Origin: Zymomonas sp.
GTDB taxonomy: Bacteria > Pseudomonadota > Alphaproteobacteria > Sphingomonadales > Sphingomonadaceae
Direction: 5' to 3'
NCBI GenBank assembly: GCA_027489105.1
Contig: JAIYAJ010000515.1
Coordinates: 1-5,795 of the forward strand
Length of the DNA stretch: 5,795 nucleotides
Part shown: piece by piece, positions 1 to 5,488 of the stretch
Layout: every line of letters begins with the position of its first letter
Position numbering within the stretch: the stretch's first letter is position 1
Translations under genes and position numbers: made by a program
The notes under the pieces: generated by a model
What the model was told of the DNA's origin: nothing
Seen by the model: the letters and a program-made list of their open reading frames with translations, nothing else
Database searches by the model: none

Positions 1-305
1 CCGCGCGAGGCCCGGTCGTAGGTCGCGCTGAACTCAAGGATCTCGGAGACGCCAGGCGTGGCCGCGATCTCGGCTTTGATCACGCTCTCGGCGATCGGCA
101 ATTCCGAAGGCGGCCGGCCGAGGATGTAGGTGAACCAATCGACGCCGGCCGACTTGTCCAGGAGCCATTCGCCCTTGAAGAGCTTGAGCCGCTGGCGGAC
201 ATGCTCGCCGATCGCCTCGGCCTCGTAGACCAGAACCGGCGATCCGGTGTCGTCCACCCGCAGATCGTTGTGCGGCTGGATCGACAGCCCGACGAAGTCC
301 ACCAT
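1..305 (-). CDS. Baseplate wedge protein, gp25/GpW-like (partial, C-terminus outside window)
   Basis: The first 101 residues are visible; the 3' end lies beyond position 1. Residues 41-90 carry the typical gp25/GpW family core: KLFKGEWLLDKSAGVDW (41-57), then a Tyr-Ile-Leu-Gly-Arg stretch (60-64), and an IAESVIKAEIAATPGV helix (71-86) followed by the start of a strand. Members of this family are small (about 100-140 aa) wedge proteins of contractile tails that link the hub to the baseplate J-type wedge proteins and help nucleate the sheath. The ATG at 305 follows the spike stop codon after 3 bases; no strong Shine-Dalgarno is seen, so translation is probably coupled to the spike gene. Its place directly after hub and spike is the normal one, and a baseplate J protein would be expected next outside the window. 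Family assignment is by remembered motif, not by search. Confidence 0.85.
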   Translation of the reverse strand, partial: MVDFVGLSIQPHNDLRVDDTGSPVLVYEAEAIGEHVRQRLKLFKGEWLLDKSAGVDWFTYILGRPPSELPIAESVIKAEIAATPGVSEILEFSATYDRASR

Positions 306-308
306 GGC

Positions 309-1013
309 TTAGGCTTTCATCCCGTCGATCTTGGCGATCAGCGCCACCGCCGCGGCCTGGGTACCGGCATCGGTCGGCGAACCGCCGTTGAGGTGGTCTT
401 TGATCAGCACCAGGGCCGCCCGCACGATGTCGAGCAGGCTGTCGCCGCTCTCCGACATCATGTCGATCTTGCCGGCCGCGCTGACCTTGAACTTGTCGCC
501 GCCGCTGGGCCCGCCGACGATCGCCGTCGAGCCGTCCGCGCGGCGCTGCATGCCGCTCTTGCCGTCGTTGCCGCCGAAGTGGACGCCGCCGGCCGGCATG
601 TTGGTCTGCACGCTGCTGTCGGCGCCGCCGCCAGGATATGCCTTGGCGTCCGAGAGGTCGTTCATTCGGCCCGGGGCGCCGTCGGCGTTGCCGCCTTCGG
701 TCTGGCTCGTGTCCGTGTTGCGCTGCAGGAAGTGCACCGTCACCGGGTCGCCGGCGGACAGATCCACATGCACCCCGCCGCCCGCGCCTTTCGGCTGGAC
801 GATCTTGATCTTTTCGAGGTTCGGGGCTTCCAGAACCTTGTCGCCGAACCGGCGCGACAGCTTCGGCTTGATCGTCGCCAACTGCGTCGCGCGGTCGTAG
901 GAGACGATCTCGCCATCGACCGTGGTGTTGATCTCGCGGCGCTCGGCCTCGATCACGGCGGCCAGCGCCTCGTGCCCGCTGCGGCGCGTCGATGTTCCCT
1001 GGAAACCGGCCAT
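309..1013 (-). CDS. Membrane-puncturing spike protein, Gp138 N-terminal domain family
   Basis: The 234-aa product is the central spike at the tail tip, which attaches under the hub and pierces the host outer membrane. Residues 28-100 form the OB-fold-like Gp138_N region, with INTTVDGEIVSYD near 28-40, the KIKIVQPKGAGGGVHVDLSAGD stretch around 69-89, and the hydrophobic VTVHFLQR (91-98). The Arg-x-Asn-Asp-Leu-Ser-Asp-Ala segment at 116-123, followed by YPGG, is typical of this family. Residues 140-190 are short Gly/Asp-rich beta repeats that would form the trimeric beta-helix needle. The last 45 residues look helical and carry no HxH iron-binding pair. The start at 1013 (MAGFQ) was chosen because 30 codons upstream in the same frame are Arg-rich and overlap the hub gene; this ATG sits 2 bases after the hub stop. 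Stop is TAA. Confidence 0.85.
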   Translation of the reverse strand: MAGFQGTSTRRSGHEALAAVIEAERREINTTVDGEIVSYDRATQLATIKPKLSRRFGDKVLEAPNLEKIKIVQPKGAGGGVHVDLSAGDPVTVHFLQRNTDTSQTEGGNADGAPGRMNDLSDAKAYPGGGADSSVQTNMPAGGVHFGGNDGKSGMQRRADGSTAIVGGPSGGDKFKVSAAGKIDMMSESGDSLLDIVRAALVLIKDHLNGGSPTDAGTQAAAVALIAKIDGMKA

Positions 1014-1015
1014 AG

Positions 1016-1885
1016 CTATTTGACCACCCGATCGCCCTCGATGCGGTTGCCCTCGGCCTCGACGTAGAACTCTTCGCCGCGGTTCGTGCCGCTGAAGGTG
1101 CATTCCGAGACGCGGAACAGGCCGCCGCCGTCGTCGCTCTTGCGCTTGTCCTTGCCCGATTCCTCGTCGAGGAAGTCGGACCGGACGTCGATGGTGCGGC
1201 CTGGCGCGATCTCAGGGTTGAGCAGCGCCTTGACCTTGCAGCCTTTATCGGTGACCTCGGGGATGCCAATCATCCCGGTCTCCTTCGAGATCACGGTCGT
1301 GCCCGACAGCGCCTTGTCGTTCTTGACGGCCTGGATCTCGCCATTCTGAATCGACCAGTAGAACCCATGCTCGCGGCCGAGCTTGTCGAGCTCGCGGAAG
1401 CCCCAGCCATAGATCGACACCGGCCGCTTGTAGGCCGGCAGGTCGTCCAGGCCCTTCATCTCGCCCTTGGTGGCGCCGGGCATCTCGCCCGCGATGTGGT
1501 CGATGATCTCCTTCGGCTTCGTGCCGGCGGGGAAGGTCTTCGATACCGCGCCTTTGCCGATCGCCTCGTCGCCGTCGCCGCATTCCATCTCGGATTTGAC
1601 GTCGGCGGTTTCTTTCGTGTGCGTGACGTCGCGGATGTCGCCCTTGAAGATGGTCGAGAGCGGGCCGCCCTCGTAACCCGCCTTCAACTCAACCTTGTCC
1701 AGTTCCTCGCCCAACTGCCGGCGGTGGCTCTTGGTCAGGTTCCAGATCGCGATCGTGGCGGTGTTCTGCTTCGACCCGATGCCCTTGGACACGCTGAAAT
1801 CAATCTTCAGCTTGTCGACCTTGAGCGTTCCGGCCTTGCCGGTGACCGTCACCTCGACGACGCGCTTCCACTGCCGAACGCTCAC
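1016..1885 (-). CDS. Phage baseplate hub protein
   Basis: The 289-aa product is a hub protein that forms the ring between the tail tube and the spike, analogous to T4 gp27 or P2 gpD. Visible hub features are an N-terminal strand pair (residues 8-35), a TATIAIWNLTKSHRRQL segment (42-58), KAGYEGGPLSTIFKGDI (68-84), a central gp27-like domain with a WGFRELDKLGREHGFYW block (161-177), and a C-terminal LLNPEIAPGRTIDVRSDF (221-238) leading to a FRVSECTFSGTNRG strand region (257-270). The start is GTG at 1885, overlapping the TGA of the plug gene in a GTGA junction, which implies translational coupling. Stop is TAG at 1018-1016, 2 bases before the spike start. Order plug, hub, spike, gp25 is as in simple Pam3-type baseplates. 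Length is typical for the family; the exact subfamily is not resolved. Confidence 0.82.
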   Translation of the reverse strand: MSVRQWKRVVEVTVTGKAGTLKVDKLKIDFSVSKGIGSKQNTATIAIWNLTKSHRRQLGEELDKVELKAGYEGGPLSTIFKGDIRDVTHTKETADVKSEMECGDGDEAIGKGAVSKTFPAGTKPKEIIDHIAGEMPGATKGEMKGLDDLPAYKRPVSIYGWGFRELDKLGREHGFYWSIQNGEIQAVKNDKALSGTTVISKETGMIGIPEVTDKGCKVKALLNPEIAPGRTIDVRSDFLDEESGKDKRKSDDGGGLFRVSECTFSGTNRGEEFYVEAEGNRIEGDRVVK

Positions 1886-2202
1886 GCCGCGACCTCATCA
1901 GGGTCGAAGTGGAACAGGCGCACGCGGCCCGACGGCAGTTCGGTGCGGCCAGGCTCGGCGGTTTCATCGCCCCACGGCGCGGCGATCAGATTGCCGATCC
2001 CGAGCGCGAAGGGCTGGACCAGGTCGACTCCGGTGACGATGCGCCGGCCAGACAAGACGCGGACGCCATCGACATCGAGATCGAACGACCAGCGCCCGCC
2101 CCAGGTCGAATAGTTGACCACGAAATCGCAGCGCCGGCCCGACAGGGTCGTCGTGAACGACTGCGACGGCGCGTCGATGATGGGAATCTCGCGATAGGGC
2201 AT
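1882..2202 (-). CDS. Baseplate plug protein, Pam3 gp18-like
   Basis: This 106-aa protein matches my memory of the small baseplate plug family first defined structurally in cyanophage Pam3. The characteristic pattern is a beta-rich domain: FTTTLSGRRCDFVVNYSTW (17-35), GRWSFDLDVDGVRVLSGRRI (37-56), TGVDLVQPFALGIGNLIAAPW (58-78), and a terminal RVRLFHFDPDEVAA (93-106). In that phage the protein is an inner baseplate component that closes the tube channel, sitting between hub and tube. The ATG at 2202 lies 2 bases after the TGA of the Dit-like gene with no obvious Shine-Dalgarno, so coupled translation is likely. The TGA overlaps the GTG of the hub gene. The function rests on family recognition plus position between Dit-like and hub genes. 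Confidence 0.75.
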   Translation of the reverse strand: MPYREIPIIDAPSQSFTTTLSGRRCDFVVNYSTWGGRWSFDLDVDGVRVLSGRRIVTGVDLVQPFALGIGNLIAAPWGDETAEPGRTELPSGRVRLFHFDPDEVAA

Positions 2203-2204
2203 GG

Positions 2205-2711
2205 TCAGTCGACGGCCTTGGCGTTCTCGAGGATGCTGTTGGTCTTCGACGGGATGCTTTCGCTCGTCCGCGCCGACACCTGCCCGCGCTTCGTCGTGCC
2301 CTTGGCGCTGTCCTCGTCGGAATTCTCGCCGCCGCTACCGCTTTCGGTCGAGACGATGATGACCTCTTGCAGCTCGGCCGTGAACTTGAGCACCCGGCTG
2401 TGCTCGCGGTCCCGCGTCGCGCTGATCTCCTTGACCAGCATGTTGCTGTAGACCTTGAGCCCGGTGACCAGGGAGAAAGGCTCGGCCTTCTCCTGCAGCG
2501 CGAGCAGCGCCTGGAAAGAGGACACCGCCCGGTCGCTGGCGATCACCGATTCCAGCGTCACCGAATAGGGCATCCGCCAGGCGTGGTCGCTGATCTTCGC
2601 GCCGCTCTCGACCGGATGCTCGGCGATCTCCATCGATGCCGTGTGCTCTTCCGAGATCACGACATCGACGAAGATGCCGCCGATCGAGCGCGAGAGCAGG
2701 ATGCACGTCAT
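2205..2711 (-). CDS. Dit-like baseplate/distal tail protein with polar C-terminal tail
   Basis: The 168-aa product has an N-terminal domain of the Dit-like type (about residues 14-120). It begins with a strand pair (FVDVVISEEHTASMEIAEHP, 14-33), continues with SDHAWRMPYSVTLESVI (41-57), a helix over 62-76, and ends with strands SRVLKFTAELQEVIIV (105-120). Such proteins build the ring joining the tail tube to the hub in contractile tails that use a plug and Gp138-type spike. From about residue 121 the sequence becomes Ser/Gly/Glu/Lys-rich with low complexity, ending SKTNSILENAKAVD; this tail is probably flexible. The ATG at 2711 overlaps the TGA of the tape measure gene (ATGA), so translation is likely coupled. 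Assignment is from motif memory and gene order; a general baseplate protein is the alternative. Confidence 0.75.
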   Translation of the reverse strand: MTCILLSRSIGGIFVDVVISEEHTASMEIAEHPVESGAKISDHAWRMPYSVTLESVIASDRAVSSFQALLALQEKAEPFSLVTGLKVYSNMLVKEISATRDREHSRVLKFTAELQEVIIVSTESGSGGENSDEDSAKGTTKRGQVSARTSESIPSKTNSILENAKAVD

Positions 2712-4219
2712 GGCGTCGTCAATGCTCCGGTCGAGGTGTTGGCGCCCTTGGTCGAGATCGCGCCGAGGATCGAGTTCTTGACCGCGTTCGCCACCGCCTC
2801 AAGGCCGGTGGCTTGCACGCTCACGGTCACGGGCATGTTGCGCTGGTCGTTGCCGATATCTGTGTAGGTGCGATTATCGACCTTCGCTTCGGCGGCGCCC
2901 TGCATTTTTACTGCGTTGGCTTCGGGCGAAATCTGCTGTCGAAGTCGTTTCATTCGCTCGGCTCGCTTTTGCACATCGTCTTGGCGGCGCTTTGCAACGG
3001 CATCAGCTTCAGCCTGCAGATCCTCTGCAGTAGCTCTACCAAGCCCGCTGGCGCGGTTGCTCTCCCGCTCCATTTCGGTGCGGGAGTTCCGCTCGCCGAC
3101 CGTCTCCTTGATGATGCCCGTGCGCTTGGCGAACGAGATGACCCCGTCGAGGAACGAGTTGAGCCCCGGCAGGAACTCGACGGCCAGGGCCGTGCCGATC
3201 TCCTTGAACCGCTCCGACAGCCCCTGCAGGAGCGCGTCGAACTTCAGCCCGGCCTCGACCGCTTGGCTGGCCACATCTGCCCGCCGGGCCTCTTCCTTGT
3301 TCGAGGTCGTCGGGAAGAGGCGCGAGATCTCGTTCGCGACGGTTTCGAACTGCTTCCCGGTCAAGCCATCGAGCAAGACCTTGAGCTTCCCGCTGATGCC
3401 GGAATCCTCGGCAAGCTGGTCCGACTTCCGATCCTGCTCGATCGCCTTCTTGCGAAGCTCGGCGGCGCGCTTCGGCGCCTTGCTGCCGAGCGCGTCCGCC
3501 TGCTTGCGGAGGTTGGCCGCCTGTTCGGTGGCGCGCTTGTATGCCTGGAACACGTCGAGCGCGATGGCGGCGCTGTCCCGCGTCTTGCCGGTCTTCGGAT
3601 CGACGTCGAAGCTCTGGTCAATGCCGAAGCCCTTGAACTTCTTCTTGGCCTCGTCGGCCTCGTCGCCGCCCTTCTTGATCGTCTTTGCCACCTCATCGAT
3701 GGCGCCAACGACCTTCTTGGCCTCGTCGGCGAACCCGTCGCCGAAGCCGATGCCCTTGATGATGTTCCCGACCGTCTCCAGGCTTTGCGCGCTGGTGCCG
3801 ATCTCGGCAGCCGCCAGCCTCACCTCGCGCCGGGCGAGCGCCGCCTTGACGCCAACCAGCACGAACCCGGCGGCCACCGCCGCGGCGCCAGCGACAAGAC
3901 CGGCGAACGCGCCGACCAGCTTCAGCGCGACGAGCAGGATGGCCCGCAATGCCGAGGCCGCGATCGAGCCGGCGCGGCGAATGCCGCGCATCGCGGTGCC
4001 GAGCAGGAGAACGCTGCGGCTCGACTTCTTGGACTGCGCGCCCAGCTTGCCGACGCCGACGGCCGCGACGGAAGCCGAAGCGCCCGCCGCCTTCAGCGGG
4101 TTCGTCGACGCGACGATGTTCTTCTTGGCCTTGTCGAATTCTTTGGCCGCGACCTTGAGCTTCGCCAGGCCCTCGACATCAAAGCCGAGCTTGGCGACAA
4201 GTTCCTCAATGACGGCCAT
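2708..4219 (-). CDS. Tail tape measure protein
   Basis: The 503-aa product sets tail length and is later ejected through the tube. Residues 1-40 form a helical N-terminus. Residues 84-128 are a long hydrophobic, Ala/Val/Leu/Gly-rich stretch able to span a membrane. Residues 140-300 are mostly charged helix with Lys/Glu/Arg repeats, and 339-363 hold a FLPGLNSFLDGVISF-containing block typical of tape measures. Residues 392-435 are a charged coiled-coil-like linker, and the C-terminus (447-503) is a beta-type segment (DNRTYTDIG, MPVTVSVQA) that would bind the Dit-like ring. At 503 aa it is short, predicting a tail near 75 nm. The ATG at 4219 has an AGGAA ribosome binding site 5 bases upstream that overlaps the previous gene's stop. 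The codons for residues 392-455 differ from the rest in base use. Confidence 0.88.
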   Translation of the reverse strand: MAVIEELVAKLGFDVEGLAKLKVAAKEFDKAKKNIVASTNPLKAAGASASVAAVGVGKLGAQSKKSSRSVLLLGTAMRGIRRAGSIAASALRAILLVALKLVGAFAGLVAGAAAVAAGFVLVGVKAALARREVRLAAAEIGTSAQSLETVGNIIKGIGFGDGFADEAKKVVGAIDEVAKTIKKGGDEADEAKKKFKGFGIDQSFDVDPKTGKTRDSAAIALDVFQAYKRATEQAANLRKQADALGSKAPKRAAELRKKAIEQDRKSDQLAEDSGISGKLKVLLDGLTGKQFETVANEISRLFPTTSNKEEARRADVASQAVEAGLKFDALLQGLSERFKEIGTALAVEFLPGLNSFLDGVISFAKRTGIIKETVGERNSRTEMERESNRASGLGRATAEDLQAEADAVAKRRQDDVQKRAERMKRLRQQISPEANAVKMQGAAEAKVDNRTYTDIGNDQRNMPVTVSVQATGLEAVANAVKNSILGAISTKGANTSTGALTTP

Positions 4220-4224
4220 CGGCG

Positions 4225-4229
4225 TTCCT
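4225..4229 (-). promoter_or_regulatory. Ribosome binding site of the tape measure gene, overlapping upstream stop
   Basis: On the minus strand, AGGAA lies 5 bases before the ATG at 4219. Its first two bases are the last two of the TAG stop codon (4230-4228) of the secreted-protein gene, so termination of that gene and initiation of the tape measure are physically linked. This fixes the tape measure start. Confidence 0.7.
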
Positions 4230-4608
4230 ATTCAGGAATGAACTCAGCCTCCCTTACGGTGAAGCCGCCGCGGTGATCCTCGCGAAGCGTGACTTTGAAA
4301 ATCAGTGAGCCCCGGCATTCTTTCGAACGCCCGGAGTTCGACGCTCTGCTGCAGAACCGCTCCAGTTGATAGATCGTGCGCGGGGTCATCCCAGCGTCGT
4401 CCAATTTGGCGCCCGAGGTCGCGTCGCGAACCAAGCCGCCGGAGTATTGCGAGAACCCGAAGACCATCACACCATCCACGCGAACGGTGTCGCCGGCCCA
4501 AGCCCCGCGGTTGCGTTCCAAATCCGCGAACGTAACGACGCGCGGCACTGATTGAGCATGCGCCGTTGCTGTGATGAACAGCGCCGTTCCGACTGCAATT
4601 AACCTCAT
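4228..4608 (-). CDS. Secreted protein of unknown function, inserted between chaperone and tape measure genes
   Basis: The 126-aa product begins with a classical Sec signal peptide: Arg2, a hydrophobic core (LIAVGTALFITATA, 3-16) and an Ala-His-Ala cleavage motif at 16-18, giving a mature protein from Gln19. It should go to the periplasm or outside the cell. The mature part has a TFADLERNRGAWAGDTVRVDG segment (26-46) and further short strands, suggesting a small OB-fold-like beta barrel, and two cysteines (86 and 98) that could form a disulfide. It has no membrane anchor or lipobox. It is not recognisable tail machinery; chaperone and tape measure genes are usually adjacent, so this looks like a moron (extra cargo gene). 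I chose the ATG at 4608 over the one at 4620 because GGAGG precedes it by 5 bases. It could be a lysogenic conversion, superinfection exclusion or envelope-acting factor, but no function is shown. Confidence 0.8.
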   Translation of the reverse strand: MRLIAVGTALFITATAHAQSVPRVVTFADLERNRGAWAGDTVRVDGVMVFGFSQYSGGLVRDATSGAKLDDAGMTPRTIYQLERFCSRASNSGRSKECRGSLIFKVTLREDHRGGFTVREAEFIPE

Positions 4609-4613
4609 CTCCG

Positions 4614-4618
4614 CCTCC
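4614..4618 (-). promoter_or_regulatory. Ribosome binding site deciding the start of the secreted-protein gene
   Basis: GGAGG on the minus strand stands 5 bases before the ATG at 4608. An in-frame ATG at 4620 overlaps this site and has no comparable site of its own, and starting there would add MEAE ahead of the signal peptide. The downstream ATG is therefore preferred. Confidence 0.7.
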
Positions 4619-4665
4619 ATTAAGCTACGGAGAAGATGGTCTTGGGCGGCCTTGATGTCGAGTGC

Positions 4666-4884
4666 TCAGCGCGCCGGTCGTTTAGCGTCTTCGGCCGCCT
4701 TCGCCGCAAGGTGATCCTCAAGGTCGAGGATCTCGTGCATGTCGAAGAGGTCGTCGAGGTGGTAGATGGTCCGCAGCTCGTGCCGGCTCGCCAGCGGCGG
4801 CTCGGATCGGGTCGGGCGCCAGAGGAACAGGTCAGCGGCAACGTTGGGGGCGATGGCGCGGATTTGCGAAGCTGTGAGGCTCAC
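4666..4884 (-). CDS. Tail assembly chaperone, second (T-like) frame
   Basis: The frame encodes 72 residues from a GTG at 4884 that overlaps the TGA of the first chaperone gene (GTGA). Visible parts are SLTASQIRAIAPNVAADLF (2-20), a Trp-Arg-Pro turn, and an acidic helical region TIYHLDDLFDMHEILDLEDH (39-58). Its position directly after the main chaperone and in its -1 frame matches the gpG/gpGT arrangement of lambda and many other tailed phages, where the second domain is made mostly as a frameshift fusion and binds the tape measure and tube protein. The frame stays open upstream of the GTG as far as the slippery heptamer at 4929-4935. The real product may therefore be a 201-aa fusion (114 residues of frame one, 15 linker residues, these 72). 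Independent translation from GTG remains possible; the ribosome binding site is weak. Stop is TGA. Confidence 0.75.
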   Translation of the reverse strand: MSLTASQIRAIAPNVAADLFLWRPTRSEPPLASRHELRTIYHLDDLFDMHEILDLEDHLAAKAAEDAKRPAR

Positions 4885-5270
4885 GCCCCCGGCTTCACCT
4901 TCTGGAGCACCGAGCCCGCCCCCTCGCCGAAAAAATGGCCGAACTCCGTCTGAAGCGCGAACATCGCTACCGCGAGCAGTTCCTGCAGGTCCATGATGCC
5001 GGGCACGGCGGGCGTCCCGTCAATGTGGCAGTGCTTCACCATGTCCATGATGAGCGAGAACACCGCGTCGCCGTCCATCTCGGCCGTGAACGACGTGATG
5101 GCCTGGAGCGCGAGCATGTCGCGCCGGGCTTCGTCCTCGGCCGCGATGGCCTCGATCAAGCCGGATGCCGGGCCCAGAACCTTGAGGACACGCAAGAGCA
5201 TCTTCAGCCCATGGTCGGCCGGTAGCCTGTCATAGCGGACCGTTCGGCCGCTGATCTTCTTTTCAGCCAT
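4881..5270 (-). CDS. Tail assembly chaperone, first (G-like) frame
   Basis: The 129-aa protein is largely helical: LPADHGLKMLLRVLKVLGP (16-34), an acidic helix IEAIAAEDEARRDMLALQAI (39-58), VFSLIMDMVKHCHI (70-83), and a MDLQELLAVAMFALQTEFGHFF helix (93-114) close to the C-terminus. These features match tail assembly chaperones of the lambda gpG type in contractile phages, which coat the tape measure before tube polymerisation and are not kept in the virion. The ATG at 5270 is preceded by AGGAAG 4 bases upstream, and it overlaps the stop of the 59-aa gene by 8 bases. Codons 112-114 are CAT TTT TTC, forming a T_TTT_TTC slippery heptamer 15 codons before the TGA. The stop overlaps the next gene's GTG. 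Assignment is by position, helical character and remembered family resemblance. Confidence 0.78.
   Translation of the reverse strand: MAEKKISGRTVRYDRLPADHGLKMLLRVLKVLGPASGLIEAIAAEDEARRDMLALQAITSFTAEMDGDAVFSLIMDMVKHCHIDGTPAVPGIMDLQELLAVAMFALQTEFGHFFGEGAGSVLQKVKPGA
4929..4935 (-). other. Predicted -1 ribosomal frameshift site (TTTTTTC) in the chaperone gene
   Basis: The minus strand reads T_TTT_TTC, with the last T of His112 followed by the Phe codons TTT and TTC of the chaperone. This is the canonical X_XXY_YYZ heptamer in the correct phase. After slipping back one base, translation continues RRGGGLGAPEGEAGG and then enters the 72-residue second frame without a stop, giving a 201-residue fusion. 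GC-rich sequence follows directly and could form a stimulatory structure; I did not fold it. The heptamer and open frame are seen directly; frameshifting itself is inferred from the conserved lambda G-T mechanism. Confidence 0.65.
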
Positions 5271-5442
5271 GTGGCTTCCTGCGTGTGATGGAGCGGATGC
5301 GGTCGGACTCGGCGACCTTGGCGGCGATGTGCTCGGCTGCGCTGCGGGCCTCGCCAGCGGCTTGCGCCAGACGTCCGGCGCTGAGGGCGCGGATCGCGCG
5401 CGAGGCCGCCTGGCGGGCGGCTGTGCAGCGAGAGCAGGCCAT
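5263..5442 (-). CDS. Small basic hypothetical protein with CxxC motif (59 aa)
   Basis: The 59-aa product starts MACSRCTAARQ and contains one Cys-x-x-Cys pair (residues 3 and 6), followed by an Ala/Arg-rich helix (about 7-45) and a basic C-terminus (RIRSITRRKPHG). I do not recognise a family. A single CxxC pair could bind half a zinc site in a dimer, or be redox active, but this is speculation. I chose the ATG at 5442 because AGGAAG lies 5 bases upstream; the same AGGAAG motif precedes the next gene. A TTG further upstream (5472) has no such support. The stop overlaps the chaperone start by 8 bases, implying coupled translation and membership in the tail operon. The clear ribosome binding site and tight overlap argue that it is real despite its small size. 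Confidence 0.6.
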   Translation of the reverse strand: MACSRCTAARQAASRAIRALSAGRLAQAAGEARSAAEHIAAKVAESDRIRSITRRKPHG

Positions 5443-5447
5443 TTGAT

Positions 5448-5453
5448 CTTCCT
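5448..5453 (-). promoter_or_regulatory. Ribosome binding site of the 59-aa gene
   Basis: AGGAAG on the minus strand is 5 bases before the ATG at 5442 and decides this start over an in-frame TTG at 5472. The same hexamer stands at 5275-5280, 4 bases before the chaperone ATG. Confidence 0.6.
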
Positions 5454-5488
5454 GTTGCGCAGGAGCCAGCAATGCGGTTCAGTGTGCC

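Noticed and set aside
34..1269. 411-aa minus-strand open frame across spike and hub genes
   Set aside because: Arg/Ala/Gly-rich composition with no motif; it is the out-of-frame shadow of the spike and hub genes, which have clear family motifs.
2636..4276. Long plus-strand frames (546 aa and 457 aa) opposite the tape measure gene
   Set aside because: Composition (Leu/Arg/Ala or Ser/Arg/Ala-rich without structure) is typical of antisense frames in GC-rich coding DNA; the opposite strand holds a convincing tape measure protein.
4609..4680. Possible promoter upstream of the secreted-protein gene
   Set aside because: A TCGACA box is present but the nearest TATAAT-like sequence (CTTAAT) is about 31 bases away, too far; no other convincing pair was seen.
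4881..4895. GGGGG run at the end of the chaperone gene as the slippery site
   Set aside because: Its codon phase (CCG GGG GCG) does not give a proper X_XXY_YYZ heptamer, whereas T_TTT_TTC at 4929-4935 does.
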